This document shows, piece by piece, positions 10,541-26,087 of a stretch of 64,000 bases of DNA. This DNA is from Mangrovibacter plantisponsor. Lineage in GTDB: Bacteria > Pseudomonadota > Gammaproteobacteria > Enterobacterales > Enterobacteriaceae. The translations under genes and the position numbers were made by a program. Where the stretch lies: contig NZ_QGTS01000011.1 in the NCBI RefSeq assembly GCF_003182475.1, forward strand, positions 102,411 to 166,410. The letters run 5' to 3'. A model generated the notes under the pieces. The model made no database searches and was not told the origin of the DNA. It saw nothing but the letters and a program-made list of their open reading frames with translations. Every line of letters begins with the position of its first letter. The first letter of the stretch is position 1.

Positions 10541-10760
10541 TTCAGGCGCAGTAATCATGCAATAACACCACAAGATACCCATAAAAATTTGGAGTGCAGC
10601 AGGCCAACACCGTAGACGTCACTGGCTTTATATGCCAGTTAGCAACGTAATAGGTTGCTGGTGAAGGCCATCAGGGTGCCTCTCAGGGATGAGAGAGATA
10701 AATATCGCCACCCTGTGCAAACCGATAACGGGTATATTCAGACTGGGGGAGAGACCGTTC
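10541..10760 (+). other. Unusually long, structured ptsN-rapZ gap
   Basis: From memory the E. coli gap is only about 45 bases; here it is 220 bases with no convincing ORF. Several stem-loops lie in tandem. ACTGGC/GCCAGT is at 10621-10639 and AGCAAC/GTTGCT at 10641-10659. CAGGGTG (10672-10678) pairs with CACCCTG (10709-10715) around an inner CTCTC/GAGAG hairpin (10680-10695). It may be a structured leader of rapZ. Its function is unknown. Confidence 0.6.
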
Positions 10761-11615
10761 ATGGTGCTGATGATTGTCAGCGGCCGCTCAGGTTCAGGGA
10801 AATCCGTAGCCTTGCGTGCTCTGGAAGATATGGGGTTTTACTGTGTAGATAACCTGCCAGTTGTGTTGCTACCCGATTTAGCCCACACATTATCTGACAG
10901 GCAAACGTCTGCGGCAGTCAGTATTGATGTACGCAATATGCCCGAATCTCCGGAAATTTTTGAACAGGCAATGCGTAATTTGCCTGATACCTTTTCGCCG
11001 CAACTTCTGTTCCTTGATGCTGACCGTAATACGCTGATTCGACGCTACAGTGACACAAGGCGTCTTCATCCGCTGTCCAGTAAGAATCTGTCACTGGAAA
11101 GTGCGATCGATGAAGAAAATGATCTGCTGGAGCCACTGCGATCCCGGGCCGATCTGATTGTTGATACTTCGGAAATGTCAGTTCATGAACTGGCAGAAAT
11201 GCTGCGAACCCGGCTGCTGGGTAAACGTGAGCGTGAACTCACCATGGTATTTGAATCATTCGGTTTTAAACACGGCATACCTATCGACGCAGATTACGTT
11301 TTTGATGTTCGCTTTCTGCCAAACCCGCACTGGGATCCCAAACTACGCCCGATGACCGGTCTGGATAAACCTGTCGCTGCCTTTTTGGACCGCCATACCG
11401 AAGTGCATAACTTTATTTACCAGACACGCAGCTACCTTGAGTTATGGTTACCCATGCTGGAGACAAATAACCGTAGCTACCTGACAGTTGCTATTGGTTG
11501 TACTGGTGGTAAGCACCGTTCTGTTTATGTTGCAGAACAATTAGCCGACTATTTCCGCTCACGCGGTAAAAATGTCCAGTCACGTCATCGCACGTTGGAA
11601 AAACGCAAAACATGA
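10761..11615 (+). CDS. rapZ: RapZ, RNase adapter and GlmZ/GlmY-binding protein
   Basis: Start at the ATG at 10761 behind GGGGGAGAG, giving 284 residues as in E. coli. The N-terminal domain has Walker A GRSGSGKS (residues 8-15). The C-terminal domain includes the conserved [10 protein letters not shown] and ends in a basic RNA-binding tail ([10 protein letters not shown]). RapZ presents the small RNA GlmZ to RNase E and so sets glucosamine 6-phosphate synthase levels. The frame is open 24 codons upstream, but those codons lie in the structured leader. It overlaps npr by four bases. Confidence 0.96.
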   Translation: MVLMIVSGRSGSGKSVALRALEDMGFYCVDNLPVVLLPDLAHTLSDRQTSAAVSIDVRNMPESPEIFEQAMRNLPDTFSPQLLFLDADRNTLIRRYSDTRRLHPLSSKNLSLESAIDEENDLLEPLRSRADLIVDTSEMSVHELAEMLRTRLLGKRERELTMVFESFGFKHGIPIDADYVFDVRFLPNPHWDPKLRPMTGLDKPVAAFLDRHTEVHNFIYQTRSYLELWLPMLETNNRSYLTVAIGCTGGKHRSVYVAEQLADYFRSRGKNVQSRHRTLEKRKT

Positions 11616-11884
11616 CCGTAAAACAAACTGTTGAACTCACCAATCGTTTAGGCATGCATGCTCGCCCGGCAATGAAGCTCTTTGAACTGGTACAAAGTTT
11701 TGATGCCGAAGTGTTACTGCGCAATGAAACTGGAACTGAAGCAGAAGCCAGCAGTGTAATTGCACTGCTTATGCTGGATTCTGCCAAAGGTGGGCACATT
11801 GAAGTAGAAGCAACCGGGCCACAGGAAGAGGAAGCCCTTGCCGCCGTTATCGCGCTATTCAATGCGGGTTTCGACGAGGATTAA
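11612..11884 (+). CDS. npr: NPr, phosphocarrier protein of the nitrogen PTS
   Basis: An HPr-like protein of 90 residues with the phosphorylated histidine at position 16 ([10 protein letters not shown]). NPr takes phosphate from EI-Ntr (PtsP) and gives it to PtsN. Its ATG overlaps the rapZ stop (ATGA). It is the last gene of the rpoN cluster and converges on mtgA with only seven bases between the stop codons. Confidence 0.97.
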   Translation: MTVKQTVELTNRLGMHARPAMKLFELVQSFDAEVLLRNETGTEAEASSVIALLMLDSAKGGHIEVEATGPQEEEALAAVIALFNAGFDED

Positions 11885-11891
11885 CTCCAGG

Positions 11892-12620
11892 CTAGTTCAG
11901 CTTGTGCTCTGCCAGGAAGCTTTCCCCACCCAATTGCCTCATCTGGCGGAGTATCCATTGTTGCCTGGCGCGAACATACCCAGAAGGAGCACTGGCTTTA
12001 TAAATAATCGGGTTGGGCAATACCGCAGCTAACAAAGCGGCCTCCGCTGGCGTCAGCCGGCTTGCAGGCTTGTGGAAATAATGTTTTGCAGCCGCCTCAA
12101 CACCAAAGATGCCGTCACCAAACTCCGCTACATTCAGGTAAACCGTTAATATTCGGCGCTTACCCCACAGCAATTCAATGCCAACCGTTAACCCGGCCTC
12201 CAGGCCTTTACGCACCCAGGAACGCCCATCCCACAAAAACATATTTTTGGCTGTTTGCTGAGATAATGTTGATGCGCCACGTATTCGGTTTTCATGGCGC
12301 TCGTTATGAGCCAGCGCTTTCTGAATCGCTCCAACATCAAAACCCCAGTGTTCCGGGAATTTTTGATCTTCAGCCGCAATAACCGCAATCGCCATCCAGG
12401 GAGAGATGTTATCCATGGATTCCCATGTTGAATGCGCAACATAGTGAAAATCGCCCGAAAACCATGCAGATACCTGGCGTTCCACCATCACAGCACTGAA
12501 CGGGACAGGCAACACGCGAAACAGTAGTATTAATGACAGCCAAAAACCAACAAGCCCCAGAACACCAAACAAGATGTACCGTTTCACTCTTGCTAACAAC
12601 CCCTTACTGCCTCGGCTCAT
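11892..12620 (-). CDS. mtgA: Monofunctional peptidoglycan transglycosylase
   Basis: Start at the ATG at 12620, which overlaps the elbB stop (ATGA) and gives 242 residues as in E. coli. A TTG two codons upstream is also open. One N-terminal membrane helix (about 15-40) is followed by a GT51 glycosyltransferase domain with the catalytic-Glu motif [14 protein letters not shown] and [13 protein letters not shown]. It polymerises lipid II glycan chains without a transpeptidase domain. Confidence 0.96.
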   Translation of the reverse strand: MSRGSKGLLARVKRYILFGVLGLVGFWLSLILLFRVLPVPFSAVMVERQVSAWFSGDFHYVAHSTWESMDNISPWMAIAVIAAEDQKFPEHWGFDVGAIQKALAHNERHENRIRGASTLSQQTAKNMFLWDGRSWVRKGLEAGLTVGIELLWGKRRILTVYLNVAEFGDGIFGVEAAAKHYFHKPASRLTPAEAALLAAVLPNPIIYKASAPSGYVRARQQWILRQMRQLGGESFLAEHKLN

Positions 12621-13270
12621 TGGCAAAGAACCAGAACACGGGAAACCAGTTTCTCAATACCCTGTGCGGCTTCATCAATACTTTTCGCCAGCATATAGGC
12701 CGGTGTGGTTACCACTTTTTGGTCTTCATCCACCACAATATCCTCTACCGGGCAAGGAACGTGTTCCCCGCCCATCTCTTCCACTAATTCAGCAGTGTCA
12801 ACATCTGTACCAATAGTCAGCCGAACAGGTGTTTCAAGAATATGAGGAAGCATAGCAGGTGCAATACAGATAAAACCAAGTGGTTTTCCTGCTGCATGAC
12901 AATCTCTGGCCAGGGCCTTCAGTGCCGGGTCAACGGAGCATTCCGCACCAGCAACAGCAAAGTTACTGAGGTTCTTGGCAGCACCAAACCCGCCAGGCAC
13001 AATAAGTGCATCCAGTTCTGCCGCCCGGGCCTGGCTGAGAGAGCTCACCTGCCCCCGGGTAATACGTGCAGCTTCAACCAGGCAGTTACGTGTTTCCGGC
13101 ATCGCCTCACCGGTGAGGTGATTTACCACGTCATACTGTGTTTTATCTGGAGCAAAACAAATGGCTTCTGCTCCTGCCCGGGCAATTGCCAGTAAAGTGA
13201 GGACTGCTTCATGAATCTCTGAGCCGTCATAGACACCCGCACCACACAGAACTACGCCAATTTTTTTCAT
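12617..13270 (-). CDS. elbB: ElbB (YhbL), DJ-1/PfpI-like protein, reported glyoxalase
   Basis: The 217 residues match the E. coli length. It has a class I glutamine-amidotransferase-like fold with [16 protein letters not shown] and the nucleophile-elbow cysteine in [10 protein letters not shown]. coli ElbB has been called an isoprenoid biosynthesis-associated protein and has reported glyoxalase activity; its physiological role is not settled. It is translationally coupled to mtgA. Confidence 0.93.
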   Translation of the reverse strand: MKKIGVVLCGAGVYDGSEIHEAVLTLLAIARAGAEAICFAPDKTQYDVVNHLTGEAMPETRNCLVEAARITRGQVSSLSQARAAELDALIVPGGFGAAKNLSNFAVAGAECSVDPALKALARDCHAAGKPLGFICIAPAMLPHILETPVRLTIGTDVDTAELVEEMGGEHVPCPVEDIVVDEDQKVVTTPAYMLAKSIDEAAQGIEKLVSRVLVLCQ

Positions 13271-13351
13271 ACAAATTCTCTTTGTGCCGCTGTCAAATCG
13301 TTAAATAAAATGCTATTAAGACGCTATGCTTCACACATTTTACTGATTCAT

Positions 13352-13380
13352 GTAACAACTAATTTAAGTTTTGCTATCTT
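13352..13380 (+). promoter_or_regulatory. Candidate promoter of the ArcZ small RNA
   Basis: GTAACA (13352-13357) and TATCTT (13375-13380) are separated by 17 bases. A start about seven bases further on (near 13387) would give an RNA of about 123 bases, close to the 121 bases known for E. coli ArcZ. Confidence 0.55.
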
Positions 13381-13386
13381 ATGGCT

Positions 13387-13509
13387 GAGTTGTGTGAGGA
13401 ATTTCTCGTCTCGCCTCGTTAAAACATAAACCAATACTCTGCGGGACGTCAGTTTCCCTGGTGTTGGCGCAGTATTCGCGCACCCCGGTTAATCCGGGGT
13501 CATTTTTTT
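13387..13509 (+). ncRNA. arcZ: ArcZ (RyhA/SraH) Hfq-dependent small RNA
   Basis: From about 13453 to 13509 the sequence is almost identical to the processed 3' part of E. coli ArcZ. The seed CCCTGGTGTTGGCGCAG is kept, as is the terminator stem CACCCCGG/CCGGGG with a run of eight T. The location between elbB and arcB, on the strand opposite arcB, is also the same. ArcZ activates rpoS translation and represses many mRNAs. In E. coli, ArcA represses it and it feeds back on arcB. The 5' half is poorly conserved and the 5' end is inferred from the promoter. The T run overlaps the last codons of arcB. Confidence 0.92.
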
Positions 13510-15836
13510 TCAGCATCGGCAACCCATTTTTCCAGCGCAGCGATATCGTTGCGCCATTCGTGCCGAATCTCCTCTATCCATTCACCAGCATTATCCCACC
13601 AGGCGGGTAAATCCGGAGACTGCACTTGCTGTGCCAGTTGCTGAATATGCCGTAACCCCACAGAGCCTGCGGCACCTTTGATTTTATGGCCCTCGTCAAC
13701 AATGCCTTTCTGGTCCCGTGCAGTCCAGTTTGATTCCAGCACACTTAAATAGCCCGGCATCATTTTCTCAAACATCGCCAGCCCGTCACGAATCAGTTTT
13801 GGCCCGACTAACTCCATATACTGTTCGAGCATTGGCAGATCCAGGATAGCTTGTTTTTTATCATCAGCTTCAAGATTATTCACGCCATCCTCCGGTGCGG
13901 TATGTGCGTCCCAAAACTTCTTGATCATCGCGGTTAAAGCAGACACAGATAATGGCTTACTCAATACATCGTCCATGCCGGCATCCAGATACTCTTTTTT
14001 ATCTTTAAGTACATTGGCGGTTAACGCAACTAACGGTGGTAATTCATCCCGTGTAAATGTTTGCGTTAATTTACGGGCAATATCCAGCCCGGTCATATCC
14101 GGCAACTGAATATCCAATAAAACTAAATCGTATTCACCGGGAATAAATGTCGCCAGAGCTTCTTTACCGGTCATTGCCACATCAACGGAGTTGCCCATTT
14201 TTTCCAGCACTGAACGGGCGACAATCACATTCAGTTCAATATCTTCCACCAACAGAATATGAAGAGCAGGCAGAGGCAACTCATCGTCATCTTCTTCATC
14301 CACTTCATCATGAACGGAAGGAGCATGTACTGTGAGGGTAAACAATGCGCCTTCACCTGGTTTACTGGAAACAGTGATATCCCCTCCCATACTTTTCGCC
14401 AGGCGACGAGATACCGCCAGGCCAATTCCGGTACCGGTTGCAGGCTTCCCACCCTGTTCGTCTTTCACCTGGTAATACATAGCGAAAATTTTATCCTGCT
14501 CACCGGGAGGAATACCAATACCCGAATCCTGAACTTCAAAGCGCATTATCTGGTCATCCTGATAGCTGACCTGCACCCGCACTTCTCCTTTACGGGTAAA
14601 TTTCACCGCATTACTAATCAGATTCCACAGAATTTGCCGCAGGCGTGTGCCATCTGCGATTATTTTATGCGGCAACGGCTGCGAGGTTTCCATTACAAAA
14701 CGCAGCCCTTTTTGCTGAGCCTGCAGGCCGGAGAGGTTTTCGAGGTCAGAAAGGAAACCGGTAAAATCAATTGGCTGGTTATCCAGTTGCACTTTGCGGC
14801 GTTCAATTTTATCCATATCGATAATATCATTGAAGATATTACCCAGAGTGACGGCCGAAACATGCACGGTTTTCAGGTACTTTTCTTGTTCTGGGGTCAG
14901 GTCTGTATCCAGCAGAATACGGCTCAAACCGACGATCCCGTTCAGTGGCGTACGCAATTCATGGCTGATAGTGGAAATAAACGTTGTTTTATCCCGGCTG
15001 GCGCGCTCAAGGGCATCCTGATAACGCTTACGCTCAGTGATATCACGCCCAAACCCCATCAGACCATGCCGTTTACCTACACGGTCGTAGTAAGGCACTT
15101 TACGGATTTCAAAGCAGGCTTTGCGCCCATCGGGGTAATCCAGCCACTGTTCATAGGTGAGTGAAACATTATGGCGAAAGACTTTTTCGTCCGTTTCAAT
15201 CACTTTCTCGGCCGCCTCCGTGGAATACACATCGGCCGGACGCAGACCAATGAGTTGTTTCTCACTTTTCCCGGTTAACAGCTCCATCGCCCGGTTGCAC
15301 CCGGAGAACTCCTGATCTTCATTGCGATAAAACACCAAATCTGGTGATGCATCGAGGAATGAACGTAAAAAAGAGGACTGTTGGGCCAGTTGGATCTGCG
15401 TTTGCTCACGCTCTTTTATTTCCAGTGTTAGCTGGTCAAGAACAGACTGGCGCTCTTTTTCCGCCCTTTCACGATCAGTAATCTCCTGATTAAGCTGCGT
15501 GATATTGTTTTTTAGCTGAACATTAAGCGACAAATCGCGTTCACGCATCTCTTCCAGTTTTTCTACCAGGCGTGTCAGCCGTTGCCGGGACTCCTCAATT
15601 TGCTCCACCACAACAGAGAGGAAATAGACCGCCCATGGCGTAATCAATAACCCGAAGAAGATAGAGCGGATAACATCAATACTCTCTACCTGACCGCGCA
15701 ACACCATAGTGACAGCCATCTGAACAACAATAGCCAGGACTACCAGCGCAAACGCTAACAACAGGGAAAAACGCACCAGACCCAATTTCATCATCAGGTC
15801 TACATAATATTGCGCCAGCTTACGGATTTGATTCAT
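13500..15836 (-). CDS. arcB: ArcB, aerobic respiration hybrid sensor kinase
   Basis: The 778 residues match the E. coli length. Two membrane helices (about 23-45 and 57-77) precede a coiled-coil linker and a PAS domain. Cys180 and Cys241, the redox-sensing cysteines known in E. coli, are both present. The kinase domain has His292 in SHELRTP, the receiver has Asp575 in LLDIQLPD, and the C-terminal HPt domain has His717 in GHKIKGAAG. ArcB senses quinone redox state and phosphorylates ArcA. The 3' end overlaps the terminator of ArcZ on the other strand. Confidence 0.98.
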   Translation of the reverse strand: MNQIRKLAQYYVDLMMKLGLVRFSLLLAFALVVLAIVVQMAVTMVLRGQVESIDVIRSIFFGLLITPWAVYFLSVVVEQIEESRQRLTRLVEKLEEMRERDLSLNVQLKNNITQLNQEITDRERAEKERQSVLDQLTLEIKEREQTQIQLAQQSSFLRSFLDASPDLVFYRNEDQEFSGCNRAMELLTGKSEKQLIGLRPADVYSTEAAEKVIETDEKVFRHNVSLTYEQWLDYPDGRKACFEIRKVPYYDRVGKRHGLMGFGRDITERKRYQDALERASRDKTTFISTISHELRTPLNGIVGLSRILLDTDLTPEQEKYLKTVHVSAVTLGNIFNDIIDMDKIERRKVQLDNQPIDFTGFLSDLENLSGLQAQQKGLRFVMETSQPLPHKIIADGTRLRQILWNLISNAVKFTRKGEVRVQVSYQDDQIMRFEVQDSGIGIPPGEQDKIFAMYYQVKDEQGGKPATGTGIGLAVSRRLAKSMGGDITVSSKPGEGALFTLTVHAPSVHDEVDEEDDDELPLPALHILLVEDIELNVIVARSVLEKMGNSVDVAMTGKEALATFIPGEYDLVLLDIQLPDMTGLDIARKLTQTFTRDELPPLVALTANVLKDKKEYLDAGMDDVLSKPLSVSALTAMIKKFWDAHTAPEDGVNNLEADDKKQAILDLPMLEQYMELVGPKLIRDGLAMFEKMMPGYLSVLESNWTARDQKGIVDEGHKIKGAAGSVGLRHIQQLAQQVQSPDLPAWWDNAGEWIEEIRHEWRNDIAALEKWVADAEKK

Positions 15837-15897
15837 GGAACATTCCTTAACTGAGAATTACCACCATGATACCGAAAAATGACATAACAGTATGTTT

Positions 15898-16827
15898 TCA
15901 GGCAAGCATCGGTGTCCAGGGCGTCCCTAATGCATCACCCTGAGGGCCATGTTCAAGTAAATAGCGGTTGATTTCCACCATGCCAGTCCAGCGATTTTCA
16001 CACCACAAAGGGGCAAGCAGTGTCGGGCGCCGTGCACTGGCTGAAATACGGTGATAGACGACATCCAGCGGTGTGTGGCGAATCATTTCACTGGCAGTAT
16101 GGGTATAGTCCTCAAGAGTAATCCCCGCCAGCCTGCCGGCTTGCCAGCTTTTTGCCATGATACTGCCTTTCACAATATGTAAGGGATGTAACTTAATGCC
16201 ATCCACTCCGGTGCTCACCACACTTTCGAGCGTTTCCATACAATGCTGATGTTGTTCACCCGGCAAACCCACAATCAAGTGGCAACAAACTTTCAGACCG
16301 CGCTGGCGAGCCAGTTGTGCCGTTCGCTGGTAGCAGGCAAAGTCATGGCCACGATTAATGCGATGCAATGTTTTATTGTGTGCGGTCTGTAACCCTAACT
16401 CGAGCCAGACTTCATAGCCCTGAGCCGCATAACCACTCAGTAAATCCAGCACAGCTTCCGGAACACAGTCCGGTCGGGTTCCCACACATAAACCAACAAT
16501 ATTCGCCTGTGCAACCGCCTGTTGGTACATATTACGCAGCACTTCCACCTCAGCCCAGGTGCTGGTGTAAGCCTGAAAATAAGCAAGATAGCGTTTTGCG
16601 CGGTTCACCAGATGCGCCTGCTCAGCAAGTTGCTCAGCGATGGAATGATATTGTTGCGCTTCATCAGCAAAAGAGGCGACGTTGCAAAACGTACATCCCC
16701 CGCGCCCGATGGTCCCATCGCGGTTTGGGCAACTGAACCCGCCATGCAAAGTCAGTTTATGTACCTTTTGCCCATAGCGGCGAAAAAGATCACCACCAAA
16801 CATATTGACTAAATTCTGTAACTGCAT
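15898..16827 (-). CDS. yhcC: YhcC, radical SAM family protein
   Basis: The 309 residues match the E. coli length. The radical SAM cluster cysteines lie near the N-terminus in GGFSCPNRDGTIGRGGCTFC, in the spacing used by the Elp3/YhcC-like subgroup. Later segments such as LELGLQTAH and HLIVGLPGE are typical of the fold. The specific substrate is not established. It lies 61 bases upstream of arcB on the same strand and may be cotranscribed with it. Confidence 0.92.
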   Translation of the reverse strand: MQLQNLVNMFGGDLFRRYGQKVHKLTLHGGFSCPNRDGTIGRGGCTFCNVASFADEAQQYHSIAEQLAEQAHLVNRAKRYLAYFQAYTSTWAEVEVLRNMYQQAVAQANIVGLCVGTRPDCVPEAVLDLLSGYAAQGYEVWLELGLQTAHNKTLHRINRGHDFACYQRTAQLARQRGLKVCCHLIVGLPGEQHQHCMETLESVVSTGVDGIKLHPLHIVKGSIMAKSWQAGRLAGITLEDYTHTASEMIRHTPLDVVYHRISASARRPTLLAPLWCENRWTGMVEINRYLLEHGPQGDALGTPWTPMLA

Positions 16828-17123
16828 AATTCTGTTAGGCCGCCCTTAGTAAGGGCAACAGACTGCCACTTTCCTTAACCGACGGCGATGACCTGGATCA
16901 AGCGCCCCGGCCGCCTTTATTCAAATGAATAAAAATTCACAATAAACGTTTTTTCACTCACTTTACTGACGATTACTTTTCCTTATGTGAATTTAATTTC
17001 TCGACAAAAATTCTTCATAAGCCAAAAACAGTTTCATCAATTACAAAAACGGCATCAACAGGTAAAAAATACTGGAAGTTTAGAAAATACCAGTGACAAA
17101 TCGCATTGGCACCACAATTACAC

Positions 17124-17139
17124 AGTGATACAGGTCACA
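17124..17139. promoter_or_regulatory. Candidate CRP-binding site upstream of gltB
   Basis: AGTGA-TACAGG-TCACA matches the TGTGA-N6-TCACA consensus at nine of ten positions. It lies about 380 bases before the gltB start. CRP has been reported to affect gltBD in E. coli, so the site is plausible but untested. Confidence 0.5.
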
Positions 17140-17409
17140 TTCCCTGTTGAGCCAGATTTAGGTAAACTGAATGTAAAAAAGTTATTTTTTAATTTAATAT
17201 CATTATGTTAAGTTGTTTTTCCTTCTTTTTTGTACAAATAAGAATGCCATTTGACCTGAGTAGCGATTCTCGCTAACTTGGGAGTCCGCTGGAAGCTTTC
17301 TCGATGAGTTCTCTGCTCATCATATTTATGCAGTAATTGAGATTCCCTCTGAAGCAAGTCCTCAACACTTGTGCACCGATGTAAAACGTCGAGTCGATAA
17401 GAGGGCGAC

Positions 17410-17514
17410 ATGCGAGGCACGCATACTGAGTATGCACACCCCGTCGCCTGTCCCCTGTTACGCCTTAACGCAATCGGTCTCGGGAATCCCGTAGAGCCTG
17501 GGGAGGTTCACTGA
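17410..17514 (+). CDS. Candidate 34-codon leader ORF immediately upstream of gltB
   Basis: An ATG at 17410 preceded by GAGGG (17401-17405) opens a 34-codon frame. Its TGA (17512-17514) ends one base before the gltB ATG, a layout suited to translational coupling or leader control. A hairpin (GCATAC/GTATGC, 17421-17435) lies inside it. The C-terminal residues NPVEPGEVH resemble the N-terminal extension (FPQSLGEVHD) once annotated for E. coli GltB, as I recall it. Whether it is translated is unknown. Confidence 0.35.
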   Translation: MRGTHTEYAHPVACPLLRLNAIGLGNPVEPGEVH

Positions 17515-17515
17515 T

Positions 17516-23406
<5,891 letters not shown>

Positions 23407-23442
23407 CGAACACGGCAACAAATGAGCATTAGCTCATCCGTC

Positions 23443-23477
23443 AAAGCCAGTCAGTCCACGCTGACTGGCTTTTTTTA
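23443..23477 (+). terminator. Terminator of gltBD
   Basis: A perfect 12-bp stem (AAAGCCAGTCAG and its complement at 23461-23472) with a six-base loop is followed by a T run. A smaller palindrome (ATGAGC/GCTCAT, 23422-23437) precedes it. Confidence 0.9.
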
Positions 23478-23504
23478 CGTTGGTGGACAGGGAACGACAG
23501 GCGT

Positions 23505-23533
23505 AAAAAAACCGGGGTAGCGTCCCCGGTTTT
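23505..23533 (-). terminator. Terminator of the sspAB transcript
   Basis: The stem AAAACCGGGG/CCCCGGTTTT (23508-23517 and 23524-23533) has a T run when read on the minus strand. It lies 22 bases past the sspB stop. A second terminator for gltBD transcription arriving from the other side is possible. Confidence 0.85.
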
Positions 23534-23555
23534 CACTATTAACCAATCAGTATGG

Positions 23556-24062
23556 TTACTTCACAACCCGTAATGCCGGGCGGCCACCTCGTGGTGGTGG
23601 TGGATCGTTGTCCGGGTTATCACTTTCTGCCGGGGTATCAGGTTTATCGCCATCAATCACCGACATCATGGTGTTATCGGGTGATTCACCCTCAGACTCT
23701 GCAACCTGTGCGGCGTTTTCGTCATCCTGCTCGTAGGCAGGTTCAGGCTCAAACATCGTGCCTGCACCATTTTCCCGGGCATAGATGGCCAAAACAGCAG
23801 ACATAGGTACGGAAACCGTACGAGGAATGCCACCAAAACGGGCATTAAACTGCACCTCATCGTTCCCTAACTCCAGGTTACCGACAGCACGAGGCGCAAT
23901 ATTAAGCACGATTTGTCCGTCCCGGGCATATTCCATGGGTACGTTCACACCCGGCAGCGTCACATCTACTACCAGGTGCGGCGTCAACTGGTTATCCAGC
24001 AACCAGTCATAAAAAGCACGCAGCAGATATGGACGGCGAGGTGACAACTGAGACATTTCCAT
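23556..24062 (-). CDS. sspB: SspB, ClpXP adaptor protein
   Basis: The 168 residues (165 in E. coli) comprise an N-terminal substrate-binding domain for ssrA tags, RseA fragments and others. An acidic flexible linker follows, and the C-terminal ClpX-docking tail is GGRPALRVVK. It delivers tagged proteins to ClpXP. It lies five bases after sspA. A second ATG two codons in is an alternative start. Confidence 0.97.
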   Translation of the reverse strand: MEMSQLSPRRPYLLRAFYDWLLDNQLTPHLVVDVTLPGVNVPMEYARDGQIVLNIAPRAVGNLELGNDEVQFNARFGGIPRTVSVPMSAVLAIYARENGAGTMFEPEPAYEQDDENAAQVAESEGESPDNTMMSVIDGDKPDTPAESDNPDNDPPPPRGGRPALRVVK

Positions 24063-24067
24063 TGGTA

Positions 24068-24706
24068 TTAGCCCCGGGTGTGCAGGCGAATTTCACGCTC
24101 TGCTTCCGTCAAAGAAGCCAGGAATGCATCGCGCTCAAAGACACGGGTCATGTAGCCTTTCAGTTCTTTAGCACCAGCACCAGCAATCTCAATGCCCATC
24201 AGTGGCAAACGCCACAGCAGCGGAGCTAAATAGCAATCGACCAGGCTGAACTCATCGCTCAGGAAGTAAGGCTTCTGACCAAACACAGGTGCAATAGCCA
24301 TTAACTCTTCACGCAACTGTTTACGTGCAGTTTCTACGTCCCCGGTGCCAGCCATGATGATGTTCATCAGGCTGTACCAGTCCTTTTCAATACGGTGCAT
24401 ATACAGGCGGCTTTCGCCACGTGCAACCGGGTAAACCGGCATTAGCGGTGGGTGCGGGAAACGCTCATCCAGATATTCCATAATGATACGGGATTCCCAC
24501 AGCGTCAGTTCACGATCAACCAGAGTAGGAACACTTTGATTCGGGTTGAGGTCAATCAGATCCTGAGGCAGATCATCCGTTTCCACATTCTCGATTTCGA
24601 AACTTACACCTTTTTCCGCCAGGACAATACGCACCTGATGGCTATAGATGTCAGTAGGACCGGAAAACAGCGTCATCACCGAACGTTTGTTGGCAGCGAC
24701 AGCCAT
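24068..24706 (-). CDS. sspA: SspA, stringent starvation protein A
   Basis: Start at the ATG at 24706 behind GGAGG, giving 212 residues as in E. coli; an upstream TTG is in frame but contains the ribosome-binding site. It has the glutathione S-transferase fold without the usual catalytic residues. SspA binds RNA polymerase and affects stationary-phase and acid-stress genes. In E. coli it is induced by starvation. Confidence 0.97.
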   Translation of the reverse strand: MAVAANKRSVMTLFSGPTDIYSHQVRIVLAEKGVSFEIENVETDDLPQDLIDLNPNQSVPTLVDRELTLWESRIIMEYLDERFPHPPLMPVYPVARGESRLYMHRIEKDWYSLMNIIMAGTGDVETARKQLREELMAIAPVFGQKPYFLSDEFSLVDCYLAPLLWRLPLMGIEIAGAGAKELKGYMTRVFERDAFLASLTEAEREIRLHTRG

Positions 24707-25022
24707 GAAAACCTCCAAGTATATTCAGAAAATTACTGCCACTAACCGCTACAGCGGAGCGGCCAGCCAGATTATGGGCGCCCTGAGTCTGTTGTTGTAG
24801 TCACTTGCACCAGGCAATCCGGCTAAAACGTAAACAGATACCAGCTTTGGGGCATAAAATTGGATGATAGTTTACCAGATTTTGTTGTACTTGTGGTGAA
24901 GGGCTGTGGGAATTAACAGAAAAACACACTTGCCAGGCAGGTAACTACAGCATAGTACAGATATAAAAAAACCCGGCCAGGCCGGGTTTTTTCGCCAATG
25001 CAATCTGCTGAGCAGAGAGTAA
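24707..25022 (-). other. Leader and promoter region of sspA
   Basis: These 316 bases hold the rpsI terminator at the right end. Most of the rest is AT-rich upstream sequence. A weak -10-like TAAACT lies on the minus strand near 24873. I see no ORF with a credible start here. Confidence 0.5.
24965..24992 (-). terminator. Terminator after rplM-rpsI
   Basis: The inverted repeat ACCCGGCC/GGCCGGGT, flanked by A and T runs, lies about 30 bases past the rpsI stop. It should end the ribosomal protein transcript, with possible read-through into sspA. Confidence 0.9.
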
Positions 25023-25907
<885 letters not shown>

Positions 25908-26022
25908 TTAAAATCAGTTGAGGTTCACACGACATTGTCCAGTAAACCTACCCCCTCGGATAGTTTTCACCGGCACTCTAAAGTTTCGGGAAAAAAACTT
26001 TGTTGTAACGTGGGGTCGCAAG

Positions 26023-26028
26023 ATTATA
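26023..26028 (-). promoter_or_regulatory. Candidate -10 element of the rplM-rpsI promoter
   Basis: A perfect TATAAT lies on the minus strand, about 165 bases before rplM. The expected -35 position (around 26046-26051) is weak. The long transcribed leader fits the known autogenous control by L13. Confidence 0.5.
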
Positions 26029-26087
26029 GAGAAGTCACTAGTAAAGATCGACCCTTTTTTCTGATTTTCAGCAGCAGTGCGCAAGGG

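Larger units (their letters stand above)
16828..17515 (+). other. Long regulatory region between yhcC and gltB
   Basis: These 688 bases hold no convincing full-length gene. The part near yhcC has a small palindrome (GCCCTT/AAGGGC, 16842-16856). Positions 16915-17220 are AT-rich, as expected for the Lrp- and IHF-bound gltB control region known in E. coli. A CRP-like site is at 17124-17139. A hairpin and a 34-codon ORF lie in the last 110 bases. The gltB promoter itself could not be fixed by eye. Confidence 0.6.

Noticed and set aside
14259..15164. 301-codon open frame opposite arcB
   Set aside because: It is a shadow of arcB on the other strand, with no family similarity and no expression signals. 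ArcB is unambiguous.
16987..17211. 74-codon frame in the AT-rich region before gltB
   Set aside because: Low-complexity Lys/Asn/Phe composition typical of AT-rich non-coding DNA and no ribosome-binding site. It covers the expected regulatory region and the CRP-like site.
17208..17420. 70-codon minus-strand frame before gltB
   Set aside because: No similarity recognised. It overlaps the leader features on the plus strand and has no promoter or ribosome-binding site that I can see.
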